Shown in pieces: positions 1-12,770 of a stretch of DNA of 64,000 nt (the stretch's first letter is position 1; each line of letters opens with the position of its first letter). Position numbers and translations under genes: made by a program. Source of the stretch: Chrysoperla carnea (lineage: Eukaryota; Arthropoda; Insecta; Neuroptera; Chrysopidae); contig NC_058340.1 of assembly GCF_905475395.1 (NCBI RefSeq), forward strand, positions 55,964,181-56,028,180, read 5' to 3'. A model generated the notes under the pieces. It ran no database searches and was not told the origin of the DNA. It worked only from the letters and a program-made list of their open reading frames with translations.

Positions 1-941
1 ATATTTCATATATGCATGGTATAAAAATTAAATGTTGGAAGGAGACACGAGGCCTTGTATGTATGTATGTATATATTACCCAATAAAATGCAACCTACAC
101 CTACCTCAGCCTCTCCCTAGAAAATCCTATTTTCCTGTATTTTGAAATGTTTTCCCTAGGATGTGGCCTTCTTGAATTTTCCCGGATATGTGGCTTATAC
201 CAATTCTAGGAACACCTTAAGGTCTAGCCTTGTGCCCAGTTTAATCGAAATCGTTTGAGCCGTTTTTGAGAAAACCCCAAAAATCCTGTTTTGGCTTAGA
301 GAGAAGTACCCTTAAAAAAAGACCTAGGGAAAAAATGAAAAAATCATCTGGAATTATGACCTAACTAAACCTATGTACCGAGTTTGAGAAAAATCGGTTG
401 AAAATTGAAGGCTACAGCTTGGTAACAAACATACCGACATACCGACATACCGACGGACGCAACATTTTTTAAAACCACTTTTTTGGAATCAGGGACCCTC
501 AAAACGTGTATTTCCGTTGAAACCCCGATATCGATTTTTTTTTCGATCACAACACTTTATTATATTTATAATATAATAAAGTAAAAAAGACTTGTATGCA
601 TCCATACTAGGTTCTTCTGAGGAAATCAAGAATTTTTTAATCCCACATCCAAATTTTTTGATCTCATATCCAAAATATAGCTAAAGAAGGACAGGAGACC
701 AAGATTCTTAACATAACTAATGCAATTCATGCTCTAAGAAATATACAACTAATTAATGCTATCCAAAGAATTTTGAAAAATTTGAAAAGTTTTGCGTAGC
801 TTAATCCTGAAATTTAATAATGTAAGAGATTCAAGATGATTGTAAGAAATTTTTCTTACGGATTCACAAAGTAAGGCTTGGACGATATACCTACCTTTCT
901 CAAGTATTTACCTTAATTCTACCTGTTTTGTTTTTACTTAC
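1..941. other. Caspase intron sequence with repeat-like DNA
   Basis: No exon is visible. Bases about 220-560 resemble the 3' part of a common interspersed insect repeat: generic phrases on the theme of an upstream-gene-independent tail, a decamer (ACATACCGAC) repeated three times near 428-456, and an AT-rich end near 545-582. The expected QACxG exon of the leftmost caspase is not here. Confidence 0.5.
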
Positions 942-3613
942 TTGAGTAATGAAAATTTTGGGTTTACCCGCTAATGATGGACATATATCAGGAGTAAAAT
1001 TTGTCCACACATCTTCAAATCTATATTCACCGTCGTAGGCAAGTAAAGTTCCAGGACCAGTTCCATGAGTAAATATAGCTACTACTAAACAGTCATGATT
1101 TGAATGATCTACATCAAACGCAACTATAAAACAAATAAAATTAGTTTTTGGTTATATCTTAGATTCTTTTGCAAATGAAGCATGTCGTGTGGATTAAACC
1201 TCTAAATTTTTTCCTGTAGCCCCGGTTGACCTGAAAATTTGAGATTAAGTTTTGTTCATCCTCTAGATCAAAAGTTATAGGATGTCTAGTGGAGCTTTTT
1301 CCACCCCTTAACCCCTTTCAGGGGCTGGAACAATAATTGTTGAAAATGGCAACGGAAATCGATAGAGCGATAAAATCTAAGCAAAACGTGTCATTTAAGT
1401 ATATTTCGAAAAGTCAATACTTTCCGAGTATTGAAGATTGTAATTCGGAGTATTCAACGTTAAATAACAATCTTCAATAACTCGGAAAGTATTGACTTTT
1501 CGAAATATACTTAAATGACACATTTTGTTTAAATTTCATGGCTCTATCGATTTATGTTGCCATTTTCAACAATTATTTTTCCACCCCCTAGAAAACGTCA
1601 AATTTTACAATTATGTAACGTTAAATACTCCGAATTCAATCGGGATTAACTCGGAAAGTATTGACTTTTCGAAATGTACTCTAATGACACTTTTTACTTA
1701 GATTCCATCGCTCTATTGATTTCCGTTGCCATTTTCAACATATATTTTTCTACCCTCTAGAGGGGGTAGTTACCACCTCCTGGGCAAAAGCACCACTAGG
1801 TTCCGTCTTTTGATCTAGAGGTAGAATAAAGCTTAATACCAAATTTTCATCAAAATCAGTGCTATAGATCAAAATTTAGAGATTTCGTCATTTTTTCTCC
1901 GCTTCTATTGGAGTAGCTATTGGTATAGCTCCCTGATTTACGGTAGATCCGCGTCAAGTGGGATAGCTGCCTGATCACTGAATTCTCCAATGTTTCTTCT
2001 AAGTCGTCAGGATACTTACAAAGCCCACAAAGAATACTATGTGTGTGATATTGAGTTGTTAATAAAGCAGAAGAGGATCTGAGGCTTGGGCAAAGTTTAT
2101 TTATTGTACAGTTTTGTAGATCATTTATTCATTTTGTCACATACATTTTAATTATTAATTTAAATTGTAATTAATTTCAATATGATCTCAGATGATAATA
2201 GAAAAATGGGACGACATATGATGCTGAATAAGAGGGCTTAGGGTAGAAAATAAAAGGCTCTGGTTAAATACTTTCTGACTCACAAGACTCAAGAACTTAA
2301 ACTTTGTAAACGAATTCGCGGGGATTGGTTCTTAGAAAACAAATTTAATTCAACATTGTTTTAAAAAATTTACCTTCACCAAGCTTATCTTGGATATCCT
2401 TGACGCGGTAATCATCATTCACGTCTACGTCGAATCCTAATTCAGCTAATCTGCAGGCCAATGCATCACGATCATATCTTGATGCAGGTCTTTCATCCGC
2501 AGGTACTCCAAATGTTTCATGATTGAATATTAAAGCTATACCACGTTTCTCGAAATTCATGTTATAAAAAATATCATTGGGAAAATTTGTTGCTTCAGCT
2601 TTAAGGACTCCTGACGGTTCCCTTTGCAAAATGTGAAATAAAATAAATGCATGAAAGAAATTTTCAAAAAATTTTTTTTTCTAAACAGGCTGGTTTCTAG
2701 TTCGGTTAAAGTTGGTTAAAAAAATGATTAATCATATAAGTTATCCTTTTCAATTGGATATTTCTATACCAAAAAATCTAGAGGGTGTGATAAAAAAACC
2801 TATCTAAAATATTTAGACAATCTTGTAATAATGCCATAAAAATATAAGATTGTCGATGATAAAAAAACAAAATTTTATTTTAATTATGAGTTCATCGAAG
2901 ATCCATCATTTGATGAACAGAGACGACTATAGCTAGAGTATTGATGATTGAAGAGAGATATCTATTTTATCAAATTTATAAGCAGCACTTGCATACAATA
3001 TATTATATATTTTTGTAGTTGCGTGGTATTGTAATGCTAAAAATAACATATTATTTGACTACAAGCATGTATTTAGTTTATATGTATGTACCGTACAATA
3101 AACCAAAACTTTTTTACAATACTGTAAGAAAATGAACTAGTTGTTAAAAAATATTTAAAAAATGGTAGTTATAGCAATGTATACCAAATATTCTAATAAA
3201 ATAACAGTATAGTCTGGGAGCATCATTTTTATATAAAAACCCTACCCTTCTGCTAGTGGCTGGTATAACCCAGCCATTTTTGCGATAGTTTCGAGGTAAA
3301 ATCGAATTTATTGTCAGCCTCCGTGGGTGCTATTGAATTAAGTTAAGACTAGCAGAAAGAAAAGGTGGACAGAAGAAGTTCCTTCTTCCAGCATCCCAGC
3401 ATATCTCAAAAGCGGATGGGTTATTGACTAAAACATAGATACACACTAATTTCCAATAGGGGAAAAAAAGCTTGGCTTTATCGGCTAGCATCGAATTACC
3501 AACCGGCCGGCGTTTTGAATTTCTACATAAAAATTACGTTCAATCATATTTCTATTTACAAAATATTTTACTTACAAGCCAATGGATATCGCTTTAGAAT
3601 CTGACGCACTCAT
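942..3613 (-). CDS. Caspase-like cysteine protease, partial (3' exons beyond left edge)
   Basis: Cysteine protease of the caspase family (peptidase C14), probably an effector of apoptosis in the cytosol. Exons read on the minus strand: 3576-3613 (ATG at 3613, starts MSASDSKAISIG), 2374-2621 and 942-1123, all with GT-AG borders and phases 2, 1, 0. Exon 2 carries the p20 start (FYNMNFEKRGIALIFNHE) and the S1-pocket Arg in ERPASRYDRD. Exon 3 carries the catalytic His (FTHG, about residue 115) and ends in GKPKIFITQ, just before the expected ACxG cysteine exon. That exon and the p10 exon should lie left of base 1; neither is visible in 1-941. Exon 3 is 3-6 bases longer than in the neighbours because of a GTGPG insertion after the His. 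No CARD or DED is visible. It is the most 3' member of a four-gene tandem array. Confidence 0.9.
1329..1745. repeat. Foldback repeat: two inverted arms plus a third arm copy
   Basis: About 1329-1442 is repeated in inverted orientation at about 1467-1580, sharing TTTCGAAAAGTCAATACTTT and its complement plus the end CAATAATTGTTGAAAATGGC. A third copy, in the same orientation as the second arm, lies at about 1640-1745. It sits in intron 2 of the partial caspase gene. There is no coding content. Confidence 0.75.
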
Positions 3614-5129
3614 TTTGTGATTATGTTGAGAATATTAATTAATCAATATTGTGTAACAATGTTTTAATATAACACACAATTTGTTTGAATATAACAAAAG
3701 AATCGTTCTTAAAGTTATCTTATCACTCACTCACTAAATGTTTTTTGGTTTCGAGTTTAAATACAAATAAAAATAAAAATAAGTTACAAATGAAAATTCT
3801 TCTTAAAAGCTATTCATCATAAAAATATAATTCTACGGAAACTCTTTTTTAAAATATAATAAACATAAAAGTGTAACAACGTGCACTACGATAATAGATA
3901 ATAGTCATGTTGTTTTGATGGCGTCAAATTGGCGAAATCGTCAACTTGTTGCAAAACATAAATAGCATGGTACCATAACCTAAATTTTTTATTACTTTAT
4001 AATAAAGTGCAGTGGCGAATTTATCAGGAGGGCAAAGAAGTATTTGTCGGCTGGTCAACACCCCCCCCCCCGAATTGGTTTCAAAAAAATGTGAATAGAC
4101 TTGGTATAAAAACGAATGTAGCGTACGATCAGTGCTTAATAAAATAACAAACAGTGTCCAATCCAGAAGGGAACGAGTCGGGCAACTGCCTGGAGCGGCA
4201 AAAATTTGGGGCGGAAAATATTATATACATTAATCTCGATAAACGGGACTCAATAAGGCCAGGGTTATTCCGAAAACAGGGATTGTATGGAAAAATTCAT
4301 TATAATATACTAAAATATTCAAGAACAACTTTCTAATTTAAAGCGTTCATCTAATGCTTGGTAGTTAATTATGAATCAGTGTAAGGTTTTAATTGAACCT
4401 GAAAACTTAGATCGAATTCGATGCAAACTCCCTGTAAATGGTATAAGTGTAAAAGGTTGGCATATATTATTTTTTGCCCGCGGGAGCGACTAAATAGCTT
4501 TATTATTTATAAATCTATCGATTCGAATTTCACTCTACTAATATTAAACCAATCTGATAATATTAAGGGGGCCAAAAGGGGTCGCTTTTCGAGCAAAAAT
4601 TTTTTACAAAATTAATACAAGCAATGATATTCAATACTGTCTATATAGGATATTTCAACAATTAACTCAGTTAATAGTTTATTTTCACTTGTTTTATGTT
4701 ATTTTTGAGAAAGGAATCTCATAAAAATAATTTACTTACCATTACAATATTTTAATTTTAAATCTTTATTCCTCTGTGCATAGGCGGATCTAGCTTTTGA
4801 TCCAAGTAGGGGTAGGGGTTGAAAAACAGGAATTTTGGTCTAGAGGAGGGCAAATCAGAAAGTTTTACAAAAAAATTCATTAATTTAAAACAATTTTTGT
4901 ATAATCACTTTTACTTACTCGACTAACTTAATGATTAATCAAGGTCCAAAGAAGGGGAGGGTTTATATTACTATAATTAAATCATTCATATCGAATTTTA
5001 ATTCGATCTACTAATAAAAATTAATAATGAATACAGTTATTTCAATAGTTATATTTTTTATTTGAAAAATTATTCACAGCCGTTTTCATAATAAAAAAGT
5101 GACTTTAAATTTAAAGTATAAACGCAATA

Positions 5130-5708
5130 GGGAATATTCATGTATTTTTTTTATATTTTTAATTCATTGTTTACACCATTATAACAAAGTAAAAAATATA
5201 AATACTGCTTAAAAATACTTTATTTAAGTGAAAAAAATATTTAAAATACATTATAATTTTGAGATATTTAAACGCAGTTTTTTGGCGCTCTCTGTTGATG
5301 ACGTATAAGTACGTGATCTGTCAATTGGTGACAGTTTAATGTATAATTTACACTTTAAAAAAATGAATTTAAAACACAGAATTTACACTCGTTATCATTA
5401 AGTTTTCTTATAAAAAGCCGTAGAATAGTATAATTTAATGAAATACCATATAAAATGTACGTAATTAATATCATACAGTATGTCAACAAATTTGACAAGC
5501 CCGTACTATGATGTCACGTCCGTATAAAAATTTGAATTTCCATTTTAGAAATTTTTAAATGTCCTCACTGAATTTGTACTTTTATTAATTAATTTTAAGT
5601 AATTAAAAAGATATTAATTACTAAAATAATGATTTAGTTGAAATGTCCAGTCATTAAAGTTACGGAAGACAAATATTTGAACCAAATTTAAATTTCATGA
5701 ATATTCCT
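5130..5708 (+). mobile_element. MITE, 575-bp family, TA-type target (copy 1)
   Basis: Starts GGGAATATTCATG after TA and ends CATGAATATTCC, a terminal inverted repeat of about 12 bases. The interior matches 46379-46952 in inverted orientation over almost its whole length with modest divergence. It has no coding capacity, so it is a non-autonomous DNA element of Tc1/mariner type by its TA target. Confidence 0.8.
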
Positions 5709-6807
5709 TATTATATAAATATTTTTTTAATTTTAATTACTATATCTGTACCACGTTTATGTCATAATATGTCAATCATTTTCAGAAAATTTAAATAAAT
5801 TTTATGTTGATTTAAGAAAGCATATTTAAGAAAGCAATTTCAGAAAACATTAATTGTATTTCACATTTGTAAGTTATAGGTACTTCAAAATATATTAATA
5901 ATATATTCAGATTCTAAATAATTTGTATTTTAATTTAATTATAATATTACCAACACCTAGATAGTACGTCGGGGGGAAAGTAATTTAGTAATTTAGAAAA
6001 CATATATTTTTTATACATAATGTAGAAAATATTACAAAATTTTATTGTTCAAGCCTTTCAATATCAAAAAAAAAAATTAAATAGGCGATACTTGTTTTTC
6101 ATTAGGAATGTCCAGTATCGAAGACGCATTAAAACAAACAAAGAAAAAAAATTGTAATTCTATTTCTGTAATACAAATTATACTTTCTGAAATACAAATT
6201 ACATTTTCTAAAGTAAAATCAATAAATCTAAGCTACAAATGATATAATGCTGGCGAATCTGAAATATAATAAATATATTCTGAAATAAGATTTATTAATC
6301 TGAAATAAAATTTATATCAAGTTTCTTAAACAAAATTTATTTATCTAAAATAAAATTGATACTTTTTGAAATAAACTTGGAAAAAGTATTGATAGTTATT
6401 GAACAAAACTTATTTCAAAAATTTTTTTTTTGTTTAATTAAGGCTGCATGAGACTACAACACAAGCTACCTAGTACAATACTTTTTTTGATCAAAAATAT
6501 CCGATAATCGAAAATGAAATCAATATTTTTTGAAAATATTGTTCGATCATAATTTCATAGAATTTATTGGATATTTTTCTGCAACCATAAGTTTAAAATT
6601 TGATTGGCTTATACGATTATAAAGTTGTCGAAATAAATTTAGGATATGGATGTTAACATCTAGTTAAATTTGAAAATCAAAAATTTCCGATATCACTACG
6701 TACAAGGGAGTGTGGAAAAGGAGATACGTAACTAAATGTTACTTTAGCTATCCTACATCCAAAATTTCACAACATTCTGCAGCTAAGAGTTTTTAAATTT
6801 ACGCGAC

Positions 6808-6816
6808 ATTTTATTT
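6808..6816 (-). terminator. Poly(A) signal of the caspase gene at 6914-10036
   Basis: AATAAA on the minus strand, about 100 bases past the stop codon; the position fits a 3' UTR end. Cleavage site not determined. Confidence 0.45.
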
Positions 6817-6913
6817 ATATGTTTGGTTGCTTCCAAGCCTCGTTATAACTAATTCTTTAATCATCATTAATCAATTATATTGACCAATAAAAAAATTAAT
6901 CTAATTACTCGGC

Positions 6914-9900
6914 TTATCTGGGATTCTTTTCTGTGAATTTAACAAGACGAGTTAATACAGAAACAAAACAAGGTGTTTGCTTTCTTTCATTTAACGCTTC
7001 AATTTGAGGAACGTAACTTCGAAATTCTATTGCCACACGTCTTGAAACAAAAGTCAGCAACGTAACAAAATCATGAGTTCTTCCATTTAATTCCAATTCT
7101 TTACACAGTGATTGTATGTACCATGATCCAAAACCCTCTCTTCTAAAAGCACGATAATCTGAAAAAAGGTAATTTAATTCTAACAATCTTTACTTTCATA
7201 TATCATAACTTTTAATTAAAGAGAATTGAAAAAATACACTCGAACCAGGACACGAACCCGGACTTTTTGGATTCATGTCAAGCGCCCTACCAATTAGGCT
7301 ATTCGAGTTCTAGACACGAATGCAATTTTTTCAACTCAATGAATTTTTTAATTTGTTTATCCACTTATTTATTATTATTACTTATTGTTGTTGTTTACTT
7401 ATAATTATGCATACGATATTTACATCATGGTCTATTCGATTTTTTTGATATAATATGCTACATACAGGCGTAAACTAAATATTGACAAATATCTTGTTTA
7501 ATTAAAGAGAATTGAAAAAATACACTCGAACCAGGACTAATATAACTCTTATTTTATAATACATAATTAAATTTTACGATTTTAATGGATATTATTTATT
7601 TATTTATAAACTAACTGTACGTTTCGTAAAATTCCTTACTTCTGCAAGTGCTTTTTTTTCTTCTTTTTTTTTCATAAAAAAATTATTGACTAATTTAATT
7701 TATATTTGCTAATTTATAAATAGCTTACCAGGAATTGTTGAATGGGCAAATAAGAAATCAGCATGTGTGGGTATAGTATAATTCAATATTGATCCATCAT
7801 GCTCAGCTCGTTCCATCGTTACCATTTTCTGAGTTTTGGAACCCTGGCAAGCCTTAAACACAAATACATTTATTGTATTAGTCATTCATATGATTCAAAA
7901 AAGGCAAAAACATTTTTGGAACATACAAAGAAGCACATGAGTTCTCAAAAATCAGTTTCTAGGTTGTAATGGTATTTATTAAAATTTTTTATTTATTTTT
8001 GAATTGAAAACTTCTTTCGCATGTTGAGCACTTTTTGGGTGAACAAAAATCGTGGAATTTCATCATCGTCACCACTACCATAATCGCGTGTGTTTGTAAT
8101 TGAATTCCTCCTAAACGGATGGACCGATTTTGATCAAATTTTTTGGAGATGCGAGGATGATTTTGATTGACAATTGTTCACTACCAAAATTTTTTGAGGG
8201 TTATTCACCAAAAAATTAAAACCTATGAAATAAATGGTGGAAACGCATATAAATGATATATTGCATTACATCTTACTATTCAAATTTATTTATTTGCGCT
8301 CCCACCATATTTATGAAGGAAACTTCATCCATCATATTACTACCAGTTATTAGATCAAGACTGTTCTGGACGAAAAGACTGGTCCCAATTTTCTAATTTT
8401 AAATAAAATCATCATACGACACCCCAAGTAATTCAATATCGTTTTAATTTTACATAACGATATCCATAGGAGTAATATTAGGAGTCACACTTTAAGGAGG
8501 AGAGGATTGCCAAAAATCCTAGATTAATATGTAACGTGCAGAGGTTAGAGGGGATTTTAAATATTGTAATATCTCAAAGTCAAATCTTTAAAACAGTATT
8601 TTTCATTTCATGTTGGGATTGTAACTTTTTCTTATTTAAGTTATGAAAATTTGAAAAGTTATGAATGACCTCTTATGTGTGACATAAGTGTGAGATGAGT
8701 TCTAAACAAGCGATATCTATACTACCCCATCTCATCAATACTACTGTTATTATGTAGACTTACTTGTGTGATAAATATTTTTGGTTTCCCGGCTAGTGAT
8801 GGACATTTATCTGCCGTAAAATTTGTCCAAATATCGTCAAATTTATATTCACCGTCTTTAGCAGTGAGAATTCCACATCTTCCGTGAGTCATTATAACAA
8901 CTAACAAACAATCATGATCGGAGTGATTTACATCAAATGCAACTACATAAACAGAAGTAAAAATAAATGATAATTATTTTTTTTGTAAACTCGAAGGTCA
9001 GAATAAAAATTACACTCTCAGACCTTTTAACTTTTTTTAAAGACATAAATTTTAAATAAATTTTGGTCCTAATGGGCGCCGTGGTTGACTTCAATGATAC
9101 GTGATATACAGCTAGACCAGGACTGACCATACATAATGCTCGTTAAGTATGTGTTTATGCCTAAATATTGTTGTCTTTTTGAAATTTTTAGACCAAAAAT
9201 TTCTGACTAGCTTTCTAATTTAAAATATTCCAAAAACAAAAGCACATCTTACCTTCGCTAATTTTATCTTGGATTTCCTCGACACGTTTATCATCAAGCA
9301 CTTCTACTTCAAATTCTAACGCACGTAGGCGTAGTTCTAACGCATCACGATCAATTCTTGATTCAGGTCTATTTTCAAGCCCAGGTATTTCAAATTGTTC
9401 GTGATTAAATATTAAGGCTAGTCCACGTTTTGGAAAATTCATGTTATAGAAAACATCATTGTAAAAATTTGTTGCTACTGCCACTTTAGCTGCTTCTCTA
9501 CCAGAATAAGACGGGGCTCTAAAAAATATTGACAAGTTTTTTTTACTTTTTACATGAATTAATATTCTCATTCAGAAACTACAGTCAAAAGAACAGCACT
9601 CATGCACTAAATTACAGGAGCTATTTTCTTTAAATAGGTTCAGTATCACGCACTGAATGTATATTCACAAAATTCTTACTTTGGGGGGCTGTACTGCCGC
9701 GATTTTGAGAAAAACCGTTTCGGTCTACATCTTCGTAACCGTGCATTTTAGGCCAAATAATAAAATTTTGATTTTTTCAAATGCTTTCATTTTTTTTCAA
9801 ATTTTGCGTTAACATTTAAAAAAACTGAAATTACGGCTACCATAGTGTATCGGATTTTGTGTTTTTGATTATCATAAAGACATGTATTTTTTAGAAAGAT

Positions 9901-10036
9901 TCGGAAACGACAAAAAAGCTTCTGGAAAATGAAATTTATGACTTTTGAATTATGACGGCAGTATAGTTCTTGGACATTTTGTATTGTGGGCATTGAAGAT
10001 ACTATATGATTTTACTTACTTTGACAAACTCGACAT
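6914..10036 (-). CDS. Caspase-like cysteine protease, complete five-exon gene
   Basis: Caspase (peptidase C14), short-prodomain type as in effector caspases. Exons on the minus strand: 10020-10036, 9253-9518, 8764-8942, 7729-7852 and 6914-7158 (lengths 17, 266, 179, 124, 245; total 276 codons plus TAA). The ATG at 10036 is chosen because the 17-base exon joins in phase with exon 2. The p20 part has YNMNFPKRGLALIFNHE and the S1 Arg in NRPESRID; catalytic His is about residue 114 (MTHG), catalytic Cys about 156 (QACQG). AEHD|G in the linker is a plausible self-cleavage site between p20 and p10. In p10 the pocket reads DYRAFRREGFGSWYIQ: the usual SWR is AFR. A poly(A) signal lies at about 6810. 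Family membership is certain; substrate preference is unknown. Confidence 0.93.
7238..7308 (-). repeat. tRNA-like SINE head (71-nt cloverleaf)
   Basis: On the minus strand the segment folds as a full-length 71-nt cloverleaf: acceptor stem ACTCGAA/TTCGAGT (7 pairs), a box A-like TAGCCTAATTGG, T-stem CCGGG/CCTGG and box B-like GGTTCGTGTCC. The anticodon stem pairs at only three of five positions and there is no T before a plausible anticodon, so it is not a working tRNA. The 5' half of the flank recurs at about 7498-7537. Confidence 0.6.
7430..7540. repeat. SINE body fragment
   Basis: The stretch ending AAATATTGACAAATATCTTG is followed by a second partial copy of the tRNA-like flank. The same body lies inverted at about 10480-10575. 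The two copies bracket the caspase gene at 6914-10036. Confidence 0.55.
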
Positions 10037-10479
10037 TCTAAAAATAACTGAATTTGCACTATAATAGTAACTACTACACTTAGTACATATTACTAAATGT
10101 ACAATTCGCAACTTTTTGAAGAGAACTAATTTATCACGTTCATTTAAATGTAATAAATAATAGACATTTGGAGAGTTATCTTATCATTGAACCCACTAAT
10201 ATTTTCAAAATAAAATAAAAAAACTAAAACTCGACTACACAAAAGATAAAAAGTTAAAAACTAAAAATAGCAAAAGATGAAAACAAGCATAAAAATTAAA
10301 ATATAGAGGAATATCAGCATGAATGAAAGAAGATCTCTGGTTACAACTATTTTTAATCCAAAACCTTTAAAATGGAATCATAATTTTGATATTCTGCTCT
10401 ATTTTATGATTTGTGTAATTGAGTTTTTGAAATATACAGGGATCAAGTTAACAACAGATAACGTTAAAATAATAGCAAT

Positions 10480-10575
10480 TTTAATTAAAGAAAATTGAAA
10501 AAAGACTAGACAAGATATTTGTCAATATTTGGTTTACGCTGTATGTATCATATTAAAAATCATCAATTATAATCA
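10480..10575 (-). repeat. SINE body fragment, inverted relative to 7430-7540
   Basis: Contains CAAGATATTTGTCAATATTT, the complement of the motif ending at about 7498, with the same neighbouring sequence in opposite order. Confidence 0.55.
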
Positions 10576-11189
10576 AGAGACCGTAATGAATGATCCTTAA
10601 AGCTCACACTAGTCAGCCTTGTTACCTTATTCAAATATTTTCCAATAAATCCAATAAAAGTGGTTTGTATTACCATAAAGACTATGTTTGCTCAAAGATT
10701 TTCGCTATCAATTCCTGTCTAAAGTATTCAATTTACAAAAAAATGTTTCAAATAAAACATATTTGCGTTTTTATAAATAACAACTTTCTAATTTAAAGTT
10801 TTCGTCTAATGTTTGTCAGTTACGAATCAGATTGAGTGTTTAATTGAACCCGAAAACTTAGATCGAATTCTATACCCGAATAATGCGTGCAATTGAAACT
10901 AAAATTTTTCATTTGAAGCATTTCTTCGATTAAACTTATTTTTGGAGTTTCACGTATATGTCAAGTTAAAACACCCTGTATATTTTATATATTATTACTC
11001 CAGCAAGTTTTTTTCTGTCCTACCCTTTTATCTTTCTTATTCCTTTATCATGATTCGCCCCTCATTTTCAAGCTTATTATGTCTAGGTTTGACGAAAAAT
11101 ATACTTACGGTCTAAAAATGTACCGCTTAGGAAAAAAGACGCTACGGGTCGAGCTAGTATATTATATTACTTTAATGTAGGCAAGGGGG

Positions 11190-11350
11190 CGTCCATTAAT
11201 TACGTGAGGCATTTTTAAGGATTTTTTAAAAAATACCTCACGTAATGAATGGACGTGATATTTGCTCTCCCCGAAGTGAGATTTAGTAAGATTCGGCTCG
11301 ACTCCCTCCTCCCCTAAATATCTCACGTAATTAATGGATGCCCCCCAAAA
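11190..11350. repeat. Palindromic repeat with ATTACGTGA core
   Basis: GGGCGTCCATTAATTACGTG on the left and CACGTAATTAATGGATGCCC on the right are near complements, with a further inverted half-copy (CTCACGTAATGAATGGACG) between. A related half-site occurs near 45120-45147. Confidence 0.75.
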
Positions 11351-11413
11351 TATATCACATACATTGAAATCCATTAGTACGTCTAGGCACACTGAGGGAA
11401 TAAACCTACAAAC

Positions 11414-11670
11414 TGTGGAGTGTAGGGTAAAAGGAGAACCATCTCTGTATATAAAAAGAGTCCGTCAAAAAGCATTAAATAAGAGTGGTGCTGCTTAAAA
11501 AGTAAAACAAATAAGTAAAAATAGTTATTAAAGAAGGATAGAGAAGCAAAAATCAAATAGCCTTTTGCTACACAAGCGCCATTAAAGCCACTTTATTTAA
11601 TGCAATTTGTGGACACTTTTTTAGTCAAACAGCCATAAGATATGATACTCCTTTTACTCTACACTCCATA
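11414..11670. mobile_element. MITE, GGAGTGTAG family (copy 1)
   Basis: Ends GTGGAGTGTAGGGTAAAAGG and CCTTTTACTCTACACTCCAT form an imperfect terminal inverted repeat of about 20 bases. It shares CCATCTCTGTATATA and inner AATAAGAG phrases with the copy at 13293-13500. Non-coding. Confidence 0.7.
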
Positions 11671-12344
11671 CTACAAACATAGATACACTCCATTAACACA
11701 TAACTCTCTTTTTTTTTGGGTGTAGTCGAGTAAAAAATTTACAATATATCTACGAATACTATATAGGTACTCTTCACAGGAAATTAAATTCTTAGTATTT
11801 CTTGTTCACCGAGGAGTGGTTGAAAATTTGCGGTGTGATAACAAATATTATCATTATTCAATATTTTAATTAAAGTTTTTAGATAATTTTAAAATTATAT
11901 TATCTTCATCTAAATTTAACTTGGTTTGTTTATTAGTTATATTTGTATGGATAAAATTTGTATTTGAAAGGGACCCGTAGAAACTTTATGGAAATTAAGT
12001 TTCGCTAGAATCGTCTGAATTATATAGTTTTGGAGAAAATGGACACCAAACTTTTGCCCTAGTTGTTTTACAAAAGTTGTTTATTTTAAGACCTGACTGA
12101 CCTATGTTGCTTATTTACGAACTCAAATTCATTACGCCTTGAGTATGCTATAAAAATTTCAGCTTGATATCTCTTTTCGTGATCGACACATTGAAAGTTT
12201 TTTTTTTTTCATCTTTTCTTTTAACTTTGATACACCAAAATAACTTCCAAAAAAAATTTTTATATTTAAATTTTTTGTTTTTATTTATTTTTTTAATTTA
12301 CATAGTGTATTCTATATTTTCTTTTATTTTCTAACTAGAGTGAT

Positions 12345-12770
12345 ACCCACCCGCTTCGCTGGGTTTAAAAGTAAAGATTGATAAAGATTGCTCTCGCTTA
12401 TCCCCTTTCTATAACACTCGAAATAATGGTAAGGATTGTTTTACGCAAGTAAAATATATGAATTCTTTTCTATTTTTTTAAATCTATAATAGTAATTATT
12501 CATTGACTATATCAGAGAAGATGGCTGTGAAATATTTTATATTGACTATTTTTACAGAAATCTGTAATTTATGGTAATGTCAAATATCAAATTAAATTAA
12601 ATTATTTTATTTTTTTAATATATCTTTATAAATTATAGTTCATGTGTTATTCTGATATATTAGCTATATTGGTGTACAGTTTCATTAAAAACCATTCGCT
12701 AGTTTTAGCGTGAAAGCGTAACAAACAAACAAACAAACATGCTTACTTTCGCATTTATAATAAATAAAGA
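12345..12770. repeat. Interspersed repeat with ACAA-type tail
   Basis: Begins CACCCGCTTCGCTGGGT and ends in GCGTGAAAGCGTAACAAACA followed by more ACAA units and TTCGCATTTATAATA. The same end structure occurs at 54790-55290. Family not assigned; the tail suggests a retroposon or Helitron-like 3' end. Confidence 0.5.

Larger units (their letters stand above)
3614..6913. other. Intergenic spacer between two caspase genes
   Basis: AT-rich spacer holding the 5' flank of the partial caspase gene. It also holds a hAT-like end (CAGTGGCGAATTTATC at about 4012), a short repeat at 4326-4420 shared with 10778-10880, and the MITE at 5130-5708. No convincing open reading frame. Confidence 0.6.

Noticed and set aside
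4012-4870. hAT element spanning CAGTGGCGAATTTATC to the GGCGGATCTAGC stretch
   Set aside because: No matching inverted right end or target duplication found; only a left-end-like motif is supported.
7238-7308. Functional tRNA gene
   Set aside because: Acceptor and T arms pair well, but the anticodon stem has two mismatches and the base before any anticodon is not T.
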